Positions 6,709-14,300 of a stretch of DNA of 20,330 bases are shown in pieces. Source of the stretch: a virus. The notes beneath the pieces are model-generated. The model did not search any database and was not told the DNA's origin. It worked only from the letters and a program-made list of their open reading frames with translations. Where the stretch lies: the IMG/VR virus record IMGVR_UViG_3300020438_000364, positions 1 through 20,330 of that record. One strand, 5' to 3'. The translations under genes and the position numbers were made by a program. The first letter of the stretch is position 1. Every line of letters begins with the position of its first letter.

Positions 6709-9288
6709 TTATCGCCTCAAAGGATTATTAAAGGAATTCATTATCGAAACAGCAGTCTTAAATATATTAGCAGAAGATCTAACACTCGCATTACCACCCG
6801 ATGATTGAGCTCTATAAACATCAGTTGTTGCTTTCATTGTACCTTGAATAAATGCTCTATTCTTTGCATTGGATTCTTCTACTGCTAATACTGCTTTCTG
6901 CATAATTTCAACACCTTTGCTATTTAACAACTCTCTTGCTTCGCTACGTTCACGCATTACCTTTTGAAGACTACGTTCCTTTTCTTTTTGTTGGGCATTC
7001 ATTTTCTTCTTCTTATTTTTATCTTGATTTACCTTTGCTTTAGCACCAACACCCTTACCACCAGTACTTCCACCACCAAAAGCTGCAAATATATTACTCA
7101 TTCCACCAAGACCAGGTTTCTTTAAACCTCCTGGACCCTTTCCACCAAACATACTTGATACTTTTTCTAAGATACCTTCTTTCATTATAGATCCTTTATC
7201 TCCACCAAATATACCACCCATACCACCACCACCTTTACCTCTAAGCATATCCATCATAACTCCACCTTTAGCACCAGTAATCTTACCTGTTTGATATTGA
7301 TTCATCAATCCCATAAGAGACTTAGCATATGCTGGATCTGTAGCATATCCTTCACTCATAAGCATTTTCGCTGCTTCACCCGCACTACCAGCATTATTAA
7401 CACCTTTAAATCCTTTATAATCCTTATACCATAAATTTACAAGATTGTCGATAGATTCTTTAGGACTATTAAAATTCCTAAACTTAGCAGATCCCTTTAC
7501 CTCTTGACCATTGAAAAACTCAGTTGTTGGTGTTACAACTCCATCCTGACTAGCAGTTGCCTTCATACCAAAATAATTATTCTTAGCAGATAATTTAGTT
7601 CCCCAAGCAGATTCTAAAGCAAACTGTGCTGCTACTAACTCTGGATACTTGGCACCTGATTGCCTTGCCATTTTCAGTATCTTTGACCATTTTTGTTGAT
7701 TACTTCCCATAATACCACCAGGAGTATTACCACCTAATATACCGTCTCTACCTTTTCTAGATGGAGTAAACAATCCACCAGTATCAAATCCTGGAAGAGC
7801 AAATCCCTTTGATCTAGCATCCTTCATCTTCCTAGATGTAAGACTGCCATCTTTTGCTGTTGCAGCATTAGAAAGTGGTATTACATATCCATCATTTGAT
7901 CCAGGTTTTCTAGCAATATATTCTGTACCGTGTCCAATAAAGGAAGTAGGTCCACCTTTTGACATCGCAACAGGATATCCAGAATTCGGACCTTGAATTA
8001 AACCACCACTTTCTCTTTCTTTCAGTTTGAATAAATTAGTAAACCAATTACCACCTTTCTTTTTATCTGAGCTGTCAGTAATGGAACTAATTGTATTTGT
8101 TACTTTATCCATTCCTCCTAGAGCATCCTTAAAAGTATCTGATGCCTTAGTTAATTTTCCACCAAAAATTTTATCAAATCCTGAGAATAATGAACTCTTA
8201 GCATCTTCTTCAGTCTGTTTGAAACTGTCTCTAGTCTTATCAGCAAGTACCTTTGCATCAGTTATACCAGTAATTTTTCCAACAATATCTACATCATCCT
8301 TTTTCTTATCTCTCTGGAATAATTTCTTCCACCAAGATACAGCTTCTCCTTTATCTGTATTGTTACTTGTAGTTTTCTCTTTATCAGTATTTTTATTTGA
8401 TCCTGCAGTACCTTCATCATATCCCTTATCACCAGGCAACTTACCACTCTCATCCATTTGAGCATCTAATGTTCCATCTGCTGCAGCGTTAGGGAATAAC
8501 CCCTCCATCATACCCCAAAGTACAGTAGCACTTAATGTAACACCACCAAGTTTTCTACCAAATCCAGCTAATCTACCCTTTCGTTTTAATAGTGTCTTAT
8601 GACTTCTTTTGAGATTAGTATTAAACATCCTAAGCACACCACTGAATGCTTGAAGTGTTTTAACAGGATTTAAGAGGAACCCAATTCCAGTCATGGCTCC
8701 CCATACGGCTGCGAACCGTATCATCACTGATGCAAATCCCTTTAATCGTTCCCACCAAGTTGCATCATCTTTAAGCATCTCATAGAGACCGTCAAGAGCT
8801 CCCCCAACAGTCCATTTAGCAAATTTAGTTAATACTTTAAATATTTTATGTAAGACTTCAACAGTCTTCTGAATTGCTTTTTGATTTTTTGGATCTGATA
8901 ACCATTTTAAAGCAGGTCTTATAACAAACCACTTAAACAAACCACCAAAAAGACCAAGTAAACTTTCTAAAAATCCCTTAACTTTAAATGTTTTAACCGC
9001 TAAGAGCATTTTCTTAAACGGTTTTACTTTTGGATCACCATAACTAGGTTTAAATGCCTTTAATCGTTTCTTTTGTTCAGCATTTAACTTACTATATTGT
9101 ATTTTCTTTAAATCTGTTACAACCTTAGCAATACCATTAACAACCAATCCAAGGTTATTCATTGCAGAAGTAGTCTGAGACATACCTTCTGCTATTTTTT
9201 GCACCTCTGGACTATCGGATGAAGATGCTGTTGATTTAGCATTAACAAACTTATAGAGATTAATTTTAGAATTCTTTTTAACAGTCAT
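6709..9288 (-). CDS. Tail protein with glucosaminidase domain, tape-measure-like N-terminus (859 aa)
   Basis: This large virion protein combines a tape-measure-like N-terminus with a peptidoglycan hydrolase. Residues 104-223 are hydrophobic and helical (FLESLLGLFGGLFKWFVI, then a GFLLNPVKTLQAF end) and align with the neighbouring 917-aa protein. Residues 270-330 are Asp/Lys/Asn-rich linker. Residues about 535-665 form a FlgJ-type glucosaminidase domain (PF01832 family): FALESAWGTKL with catalytic Glu559, NNYFGMKA at 570-577, and GYATDPAYAKSLMGL at the end. The C-terminus is Gly-rich, then strongly basic and helical (about 735-800). It would cut the host wall during infection, replacing the lysozyme missing from gp5. 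The ATG follows the previous stop directly (TAAATG). Confidence 0.85.
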   Translation of the reverse strand: MTVKKNSKINLYKFVNAKSTASSSDSPEVQKIAEGMSQTTSAMNNLGLVVNGIAKVVTDLKKIQYSKLNAEQKKRLKAFKPSYGDPKVKPFKKMLLAVKTFKVKGFLESLLGLFGGLFKWFVIRPALKWLSDPKNQKAIQKTVEVLHKIFKVLTKFAKWTVGGALDGLYEMLKDDATWWERLKGFASVMIRFAAVWGAMTGIGFLLNPVKTLQAFSGVLRMFNTNLKRSHKTLLKRKGRLAGFGRKLGGVTLSATVLWGMMEGLFPNAAADGTLDAQMDESGKLPGDKGYDEGTAGSNKNTDKEKTTSNNTDKGEAVSWWKKLFQRDKKKDDVDIVGKITGITDAKVLADKTRDSFKQTEEDAKSSLFSGFDKIFGGKLTKASDTFKDALGGMDKVTNTISSITDSSDKKKGGNWFTNLFKLKERESGGLIQGPNSGYPVAMSKGGPTSFIGHGTEYIARKPGSNDGYVIPLSNAATAKDGSLTSRKMKDARSKGFALPGFDTGGLFTPSRKGRDGILGGNTPGGIMGSNQQKWSKILKMARQSGAKYPELVAAQFALESAWGTKLSAKNNYFGMKATASQDGVVTPTTEFFNGQEVKGSAKFRNFNSPKESIDNLVNLWYKDYKGFKGVNNAGSAGEAAKMLMSEGYATDPAYAKSLMGLMNQYQTGKITGAKGGVMMDMLRGKGGGGMGGIFGGDKGSIMKEGILEKVSSMFGGKGPGGLKKPGLGGMSNIFAAFGGGSTGGKGVGAKAKVNQDKNKKKKMNAQQKEKERSLQKVMRERSEARELLNSKGVEIMQKAVLAVEESNAKNRAFIQGTMKATTDVYRAQSSGGNASVRSSANIFKTAVSIMNSFNNPLRR

Positions 9289-12042
9289 TTATAATCCCAT
9301 TCTAGTTGATAAACTTGTCCAAGCACCACCAGTATCTATCCTTGCGTTATTATTTATTGCCTTTGGATCAGGTATTGGTGCCACTAAGATTTTCTCTATA
9401 ATTACTGGAACACCTTGAATATCAAAATCTCCAATCTGTAACATAGCTTGTTTCTCAGAACTTCCACCTGCTCCAAAAATATCAGCATAACTATCATAAA
9501 CCCCAAAGATTTGAGGATCAACTCCTGCTTGAGCAGCAAATCCTTCAAGACCACTTCTTATATCACCACCTGATAATCCCATAAAACCTTGATACAATTC
9601 ACCTAATCCAGCAGTATCTGCAATACCACCTATAAATGCTGCTGGACTAAAGTTTCCACTAACCAAAGATCCAACACCAGGCAAATCAGATAGTCCAGGA
9701 ATATTTGCAAGAGCAGATCCAACACCAGGAATTGATCCTAATATTCCAGATAATCCCATAGCATCTATCTGTGCTCCAAATCCTTTAAGAGCACCTTCCA
9801 TAGCAGTACCCTCCAATGCAACTCCCATAGCACCAGTTATATTTCCAGATATCAATTCCTGTCCTATTTTTCCGATCTTACTATCCATAATATTATTCCA
9901 AGCATTATTAATAGGTCCAAAGAAGTCCCCAATTTGTTTATTAATGCCAGCAAATGTTTCTGTCCATATATCACCAGCAGCACCCCAGAGACTCATAATA
10001 GCACCTAAAGGATTACCATTTGCTAATGCTGCAAAACCTTTTATTCCATTAATCATTGGAGCTAACCATGCAGCACCAGGGAACATATAGGGCAATGCTG
10101 TCATCAAGATCTGCCCGAAAGGAGAATTTACAACATCCTGAACTACATTTCCAACAGTATTAACAACACCAGTTATACCATCCCATATACCCTTACCAAC
10201 ACTCTTAACACCATCCCACAAACCACTGAAGAACTTACCAATTCCTGCCTGTGGCACACCATCTTGAGGTCTTGGAACACCGTCTTTACCTGTGCCATTT
10301 ACCGAACCCATTATTGATTGGATTAATCCACCAGGATCACCAACCTTAGACATAGCATCTTGTGCTAAGGATGATAGACCTTTTAATTGACCACTAATTG
10401 AACTTAAACCCTTTTCTTCCCACCCAAGTATTTTATCACCAACATTGGGTAAAATACGAGCAAGTAAATAAGCATCAAGTGCTGTTCCAGCTATGATTAA
10501 TGGTACACCGATACCGCCAGCACCAGCTGTGGCATAACCAACAAGTTCTAAAACACCTGCAATTGTTTCTAAAACACCTCCAACATTATCTCCTGCTGCG
10601 AATGACATACCAGCAAAACCTAAGTTTGCTAATCCACCAACTAAGGGAAGAACAGATGCAGCACGTTTACCCCATGCCTTACCTGACTTAGCGACGGATT
10701 TCATATTTATCCCTCTAGAACCCAGAGCCTCCAACGTTTCTTTTATGATAGGAGCCTTCTTAAAGAGATTCATGAAACTATCACCAAACCCTTGCATCCT
10801 CTTAACGAAAGGTTGAAGTGCTTCTCCTATAGGATTAAGGAACTTTGCTTGTATCCCATCCATCGTTTTCTTTGGAAGAGACTTTAAATTATCAACACCC
10901 TGACCTACCCAAGACTGTGCTGCTTTATACTTTGCAGATGCACCTTCTGCTATAAATTTACCAAATTTCTTTAACGACTCTGCAGCCTTACCACCATATT
11001 TTAGAGTATTCTGTTTAGTTATCTCTCCCCAATTACCAAGTGTCTTACCAATATTTTTAAAAATATTATCGCCTTGTCCAACTAACTTCCCACCTTTAAT
11101 TCCTTGATCAAATAGACCTTCTAACCCTGCTCCACCTCTTCTTACTACTCTTAATTTATCACCAAGATCAGCAGTTCCTTCAATAAACTTGGAATATGAA
11201 TTATTGAAACGAGAAAGTTGTGCAGGTGTTTTAGTTTTCTTTTGCCAAAACTTCCACCATTGCTTGCCTTTTACTTTCGGTGTTTTAGGTTTTTTAAGTT
11301 TACCTTTGGGTTTTTTACCATCTATATCAGGTGGACCCCAATTAAATATCCAATCTAATACACCTAAAATATCAGTTATTAAAGAAAATGGGTTCATTAG
11401 GTACTTTAAACCCGTGATCCCGATTAATATTTTTCCTAGTCCACTTATCCTCTGGAAAAAATCAGATTTTGTACCATCTGTATTTTCACCAAAAAATGCT
11501 TGCTTAAACCCATCAACAAGATTATCTTTGACTAGAAATTTACCAAAACCATAGAGTTTAGTAAAAACTACATCAAGTTTATGGATAAATGTCTCAATCT
11601 TTGTAAAATTACTATCATCCGATGCCCATTTCAATAACTCTCGCATAGCAAGAGTAGCACCTAAATTAACTAAGAATTTTCCTATAGGACCAAGGAAAGT
11701 ATCTAACCATTTAAAATTATCTAAAAAAGACTTCTTTTCTTTACTATCAGGTTTTCTTGCTTTAACCTTCTTTTTACCAGCAATCTTTTCTAATTCTGTT
11801 AACTCTTCAGCTTGCTGATCCGCATCTCTTCTCGCTTTTCTTCTTTCCCACTTTTCTCTTAGTTTATCATTTTTAACAGAAGCGAGACCAATAGATTCTA
11901 TATCTCTAACAATACCACTAAGACCTTTCATTGTCTTAGTTAGACCAGTTACTGAGGTATATTGTATATTCGCAGCAGATATTATGGGTGACGAATCATC
12001 GCTACCCCCTCCTAGAAATTTTTTAGTAAATGCTGGTGCCAC
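9289..12042 (-). CDS. Putative tape measure protein (917 aa)
   Basis: This is likely the tail tape measure, in the position of T4 gp29, setting tail length. The N-terminus holds a charged helix (DKLREKWERRKARRDADQQ). A hydrophobic helical block at 105-235 follows and is shared with the 859-aa neighbour. A Lys/Pro/Gly linker comes at about 236-275, and amphipathic helices at 280-460. Strongly hydrophobic, membrane-like segments lie near 470-540 (VLPLVGGLANLGFAGMSFAA), and the C-terminal third is long and Gly/Ala/Ile-rich. If fully helical, 917 residues span roughly 138 nm, which suits a cyanomyovirus tail. It starts with GTG at 12042, preceded by AAAGG. The ORF encoding the frameshifted gp26 extension ends 3 nt before it. 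Confidence 0.65.
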   Translation of the reverse strand: MAPAFTKKFLGGGSDDSSPIISAANIQYTSVTGLTKTMKGLSGIVRDIESIGLASVKNDKLREKWERRKARRDADQQAEELTELEKIAGKKKVKARKPDSKEKKSFLDNFKWLDTFLGPIGKFLVNLGATLAMRELLKWASDDSNFTKIETFIHKLDVVFTKLYGFGKFLVKDNLVDGFKQAFFGENTDGTKSDFFQRISGLGKILIGITGLKYLMNPFSLITDILGVLDWIFNWGPPDIDGKKPKGKLKKPKTPKVKGKQWWKFWQKKTKTPAQLSRFNNSYSKFIEGTADLGDKLRVVRRGGAGLEGLFDQGIKGGKLVGQGDNIFKNIGKTLGNWGEITKQNTLKYGGKAAESLKKFGKFIAEGASAKYKAAQSWVGQGVDNLKSLPKKTMDGIQAKFLNPIGEALQPFVKRMQGFGDSFMNLFKKAPIIKETLEALGSRGINMKSVAKSGKAWGKRAASVLPLVGGLANLGFAGMSFAAGDNVGGVLETIAGVLELVGYATAGAGGIGVPLIIAGTALDAYLLARILPNVGDKILGWEEKGLSSISGQLKGLSSLAQDAMSKVGDPGGLIQSIMGSVNGTGKDGVPRPQDGVPQAGIGKFFSGLWDGVKSVGKGIWDGITGVVNTVGNVVQDVVNSPFGQILMTALPYMFPGAAWLAPMINGIKGFAALANGNPLGAIMSLWGAAGDIWTETFAGINKQIGDFFGPINNAWNNIMDSKIGKIGQELISGNITGAMGVALEGTAMEGALKGFGAQIDAMGLSGILGSIPGVGSALANIPGLSDLPGVGSLVSGNFSPAAFIGGIADTAGLGELYQGFMGLSGGDIRSGLEGFAAQAGVDPQIFGVYDSYADIFGAGGSSEKQAMLQIGDFDIQGVPVIIEKILVAPIPDPKAINNNARIDTGGAWTSLSTRMGL
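9351..9357 (-). promoter_or_regulatory. Possible late promoter motif inside the 917-aa gene
   Basis: The minus strand reads AATAAATA near the end of the tape-measure gene, 63 nt before the ATG of the glucosaminidase gene. The sequence match is good but the spacing is longer than at the other late units, so this may be chance in AT-rich coding sequence. Confidence 0.3.
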
Positions 12043-12045
12043 TAC

Positions 12046-12246
12046 TTAACCTTTTGCTGCTTGTTGCTCTTTTGCTCTTCTTTCTTCTTCTTTTAAGAAA
12101 TTAATTAAAAGATTCATATAAATCTCCTTTTCCCAAGGCATCAAATTTTCAATGTGGTCAATATCCCATTTATGGTGGTGTATTAACGCAAAATTGGTTT
12201 CATAGTAAGCTTGAAGATTTTGATGGAGAAGAGCTATGCGAAAAAA
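12046..12246 (-). CDS. -1 frameshift extension of gp26 (tail chaperone downstream part)
   Basis: This reading frame has no usable start codon. It opens after a TGA only a few codons before the slippery site, with no ATG, GTG or TTG between them. It continues 64 codons past the slip to TAA at 12048-12046. The peptide is clearly protein-like: ALLHQNLQAYYETNFALIHH, then HKWDIDHIENLMPWEKEIYM and a Glu/Lys/Arg/Gln-rich tail. Joined to the first 235 residues of gp26 it gives a 299-aa fusion. The layout (short protein, frameshifted long form, then tape measure) is that of the lambda G and GT tail assembly chaperones. In T4 the neighbouring gene is 51, whose role is in hub assembly. Confidence 0.8.
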   Translation of the reverse strand, partial: FFRIALLHQNLQAYYETNFALIHHHKWDIDHIENLMPWEKEIYMNLLINFLKEEERRAKEQQAAKG

Positions 12247-12944
12247 CTTGCTAGACCCTCTAGAGTTACATCACTTTCAACTTTAGTGCCAGGATTGGTT
12301 ACCTTAACAGTATGTGAAAGTTTAGGCATGGTTTCAAAGAAATCCTGAACCTTTTTAAACTGTTCAGAAGTCAATTGATCCAAAAACTCCAGCATCTCTT
12401 CTTTTGGTGTGTCTAAAGCATCGTATACTTCTTCCTCATCAGCAATTGATTTTATACAACTGGCTGCCATATCAAAAATCTGATCAACACCTGGTTCCTC
12501 ACCTTGGAAATTCATTTTAACAAAAGAATCCAAACTTGGATAATTCATTGTTATTATGATTTTCTCATCTAATTTAATATCTTTCTTGTGTCCTTTGGTT
12601 TTAACAACCTTAATATCAGACAAAGGAATATTTACTGGAACTTGAGTTTCGTTGTCATCTGGACAAGTAACGCTAACCTCAACACTTTCACCAACTGATT
12701 TAGTACGAATTTGTAAAAACAAAAATTCAATATCGAAGGTAGGCAATTCATCAACGTCATGTATATCACTACATGCGACAATAATATCTTTAATTGCTGC
12801 AACAATATCTTCTTGTTGTCCTGTCTCAGTTGCTAAGAGAAGTAGTTTTTCTTCTTTAACGAGGAATGGTCTATAATTCACGGTTCTGCCGTCTGAAGGC
12901 AGTTTCAATTTGTACTTAGGTACATTTAATTTAGGTAACGACAT
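12234..12944 (-). CDS. 26: Baseplate/tail assembly protein gp26-like (236 aa)
   Basis: This matches the T4 gp26 family (PF12322-type T4 baseplate protein). It opens SLPKLNVPKYKLKLPSDGRT, has the helix KEEKLLLLATETGQ, and has DELPTFDIEFLFLQIRTKSV, the most conserved block of the family. The middle is a beta domain (VEVSVTCPDDNETQVPVNIP) and the C-terminal part is helical (DQLTSEQFKKVQDFF). T4 gp26 has 208 residues. It probably acts as an assembly chaperone for the hub and tape measure instead of being a main virion part. The stop TAG follows a slippery TTTTTTC one codon earlier, so a portion of ribosomes should make a 299-aa form. Two late-promoter motifs precede it. Confidence 0.85.
   Translation of the reverse strand: MSLPKLNVPKYKLKLPSDGRTVNYRPFLVKEEKLLLLATETGQQEDIVAAIKDIIVACSDIHDVDELPTFDIEFLFLQIRTKSVGESVEVSVTCPDDNETQVPVNIPLSDIKVVKTKGHKKDIKLDEKIIITMNYPSLDSFVKMNFQGEEPGVDQIFDMAASCIKSIADEEEVYDALDTPKEEMLEFLDQLTSEQFKKVQDFFETMPKLSHTVKVTNPGTKVESDVTLEGLASFFA
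12240..12246 (-). other. Slippery heptamer TTTTTTC for -1 ribosomal frameshift
   Basis: On the minus strand the heptamer is T-TTT-TTC read in the gp26 frame, a perfect X-XXY-YYZ slip site. Both tRNAs would re-pair as TTT-TTT in the -1 frame. The zero-frame stop TAG follows one codon later (GCA TAG). Confidence 0.8.
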
Positions 12945-12965
12945 AAATTTTCAATTCAGTATAAT

Positions 12966-12972
12966 TATTTAG
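12966..12972 (-). promoter_or_regulatory. Late promoter motif CTAAATA, proximal, upstream of gp26
   Basis: The minus strand reads CCTAAATAATTATAC, with the motif 22 nt before the gp26 ATG. It is the second of two CTAAATA copies here. Confidence 0.5.
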
Positions 12973-12976
12973 GTAG

Positions 12977-12983
12977 TATTTAG
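12977..12983 (-). promoter_or_regulatory. Late promoter motif CTAAATA, distal, upstream of gp26
   Basis: The minus strand reads TTCTAAATACTACC, with the motif overlapping the stop codon of the gp54 gene and lying 33 nt before the gp26 ATG, the spacing most common in this window. It is 11 nt, one helical turn, from the proximal copy. Confidence 0.6.
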
Positions 12984-13843
12984 AAAACATTTAACATAGA
13001 TTGGATAGTTCCTGTAATACCTGCCCAAACTCCAAGACCATCGCTAGCTGGATTGATACTACCGTCTCCAGGAATTGAAATAGCACTTCTCACACCTGGA
13101 TCATCAAACTCATCTTCAACCCAAAATCTATACCTTTCATAGAAGAACCCAACAGTCATAGACATAGTTCTTGCTTTTTCATTATTTAATTGAATAGATC
13201 CAATATTATATGGAAATGCCTTTCTCAACTCCCATGCAGCAGTGCATTTATATTGTTTTGGCCAGATATAATTTGCTTCATCGTATTCTGTACCATACAA
13301 ATTTCTCATTGCTTGTTTAATCTCATTAATATTTGATACATCTCCTCCTCCACCTCTTTCCCACTTGTATATCATAATTCTTGGAGAAACATAATGATCA
13401 TAATGCTCTACATACTGGTTAGAATCTGGTGAAAGTAATGACATCCACCTTTCAAAATAATTTCTTGTATGCTGTGATCTTGGCATAAGGAACGTTGCAT
13501 TTATCTGACTATATGAAGTTCCAGTACCATACTTATAAGCAGATCCAACATTAACAACCTGACCAGTGGTCAACTGCTTACTTGGTAAATTAACTGTCTT
13601 GCAGTAAAAATTTAAGCAGTTCTGCAACTTACCTATTTCTGATGTAAAAATAGTAGAAGTTTGTCCTATAGTACTGGTATTCCCAACACCAAGTTGTTCG
13701 GTACTTCTAAGAATAGTAGGTGTTCCTATATGGAACGAAAATAAATTGGTAAAACTTGGTGCATAATTCCTATCCTTCAGCGAAAACGATTGAAACGCTT
13801 GAAGAGATGGATACCTAGCACCGTCTTTTCCTGGAATTGCCAT
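12980..13843 (-). CDS. 54: Baseplate tail tube initiator gp54-like (287 aa)
   Basis: This is the likely gp54, which caps the baseplate hub and starts tail-tube polymerisation. It has the mixed beta structure of a tube-like fold: SFTNLFSFHIGTPTILRSTE, LNFYCKTVNLPSKQLTTGQV, then YSQINATFLMPRSQHTRNYF and FERWMSLLSP, a pattern shared by tube and initiator proteins. The C-terminal half has QYVEHYDHYVSPRIMIYKWE and a tube-like ARTMSMTVGFFYERYRFWVE. T4 gp54 has 320 residues. The ATG overlaps the gp4 stop as TAATG. gp48, its partner in T4, lies just beyond gp4 on the opposite strand, which supports the call; a swap of gp48 and gp54 labels is possible but less likely. Confidence 0.75.
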   Translation of the reverse strand: MAIPGKDGARYPSLQAFQSFSLKDRNYAPSFTNLFSFHIGTPTILRSTEQLGVGNTSTIGQTSTIFTSEIGKLQNCLNFYCKTVNLPSKQLTTGQVVNVGSAYKYGTGTSYSQINATFLMPRSQHTRNYFERWMSLLSPDSNQYVEHYDHYVSPRIMIYKWERGGGGDVSNINEIKQAMRNLYGTEYDEANYIWPKQYKCTAAWELRKAFPYNIGSIQLNNEKARTMSMTVGFFYERYRFWVEDEFDDPGVRSAISIPGDGSINPASDGLGVWAGITGTIQSMLNVF

Positions 13844-14265
13844 TATACTTTAAGTTCTTTTTCTGTAATTAACATAAACTCCATTCCATAATCTTTACAA
13901 AATTCTGTTGCTGCATGCCATTTTGCCTTATTAACACTCCAAGTAATAACTTCGGTAATATACCTTTTAGTATGTCTTTTTTGTGTTTTAGGTTCTTTAG
14001 TCTGCTTAGAGGGTTTTACCTCAACAACATATTTCTTACCGTTCACTTTCACATAAAAATCTGGGTAATATCTATGTCGTTTTCCATCAACAGGAGAAGT
14101 ATAGGGAATAATAATCTCTTCACTACCCCATTCAGTTACTGAAGTAGTTGTATCACACCAAAGCATGAACTTCAATTCCCATCCCGACCTGTAAAAAACT
14201 TTGCGAATATCGCCTTTATATTTACTTGGTCTTCGAGGATTGTATTTTCCTTGCTTATAACGCAT
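13843..14265 (-). CDS. 4: Head completion nuclease gp4 (gp50/gp65) (140 aa)
   Basis: This protein belongs to the T4 gp4 head-completion family, which trims or protects the packaged DNA end before tail joining. It has a PD-(D/E)XK (TnsA-like) nuclease core. FYRSGWELKFMLWCD has Glu30, YYPDFYV has Pro68-Asp69, and KKYVVEVKPSKQT has Glu82 and Lys84. The length is near that of T4 gp4 (150). The N-terminus is basic (RYKQGKYNPRRPSKYKGDIR). The ATG at 14265 lies 22 nt downstream of a CTAAATA late motif, and the gp48 late motif on the other strand overlaps its first codons. It leads the long minus-strand tail operon. Confidence 0.88.
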   Translation of the reverse strand: MRYKQGKYNPRRPSKYKGDIRKVFYRSGWELKFMLWCDTTTSVTEWGSEEIIIPYTSPVDGKRHRYYPDFYVKVNGKKYVVEVKPSKQTKEPKTQKRHTKRYITEVITWSVNKAKWHAATEFCKDYGMEFMLITEKELKV

Positions 14266-14270
14266 AAATA
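14264..14270 (+). promoter_or_regulatory. Late promoter motif ATAAATA for gp48 (plus strand)
   Basis: The plus strand reads CGCATAAATATATAC, with the motif overlapping the gp4 start codon and ending 31 nt before the gp48 GTG. It faces away from the gp4 promoter, which lies 16 nt further on, so the two units have overlapping divergent promoters. Confidence 0.6.
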
Positions 14271-14286
14271 TATACAGATCACATAA

Positions 14287-14293
14287 TATTTAG
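14287..14293 (-). promoter_or_regulatory. Late promoter motif CTAAATA for gp4 (minus strand)
   Basis: The minus strand reads CGCCTAAATATTATG, 22 nt before the gp4 ATG. It lies inside what would be the leader of the gp48 message, so the divergent transcripts overlap at their 5' ends. Confidence 0.55.
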
Positions 14294-14300
14294 GCGGTCA

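Noticed and set aside
8027-8461. 144-aa plus-strand open frame inside the glucosaminidase gene
   Set aside because: It is antisense to Asp/Lys/Ser-rich linker sequence, which makes long Leu/Ser/Phe-rich shadows; no promoter or ribosome site.
10704-10710. ATAAATA on the minus strand in the middle of the 917-aa gene
   Set aside because: No gene start lies downstream in the next kilobase; it encodes part of a GINMKS stretch and is probably chance.
11189-11554. 121-aa plus-strand open frame inside the tape-measure gene
   Set aside because: Shadow of a Lys/Pro/Gly-rich region on the coding strand; composition not protein-like.
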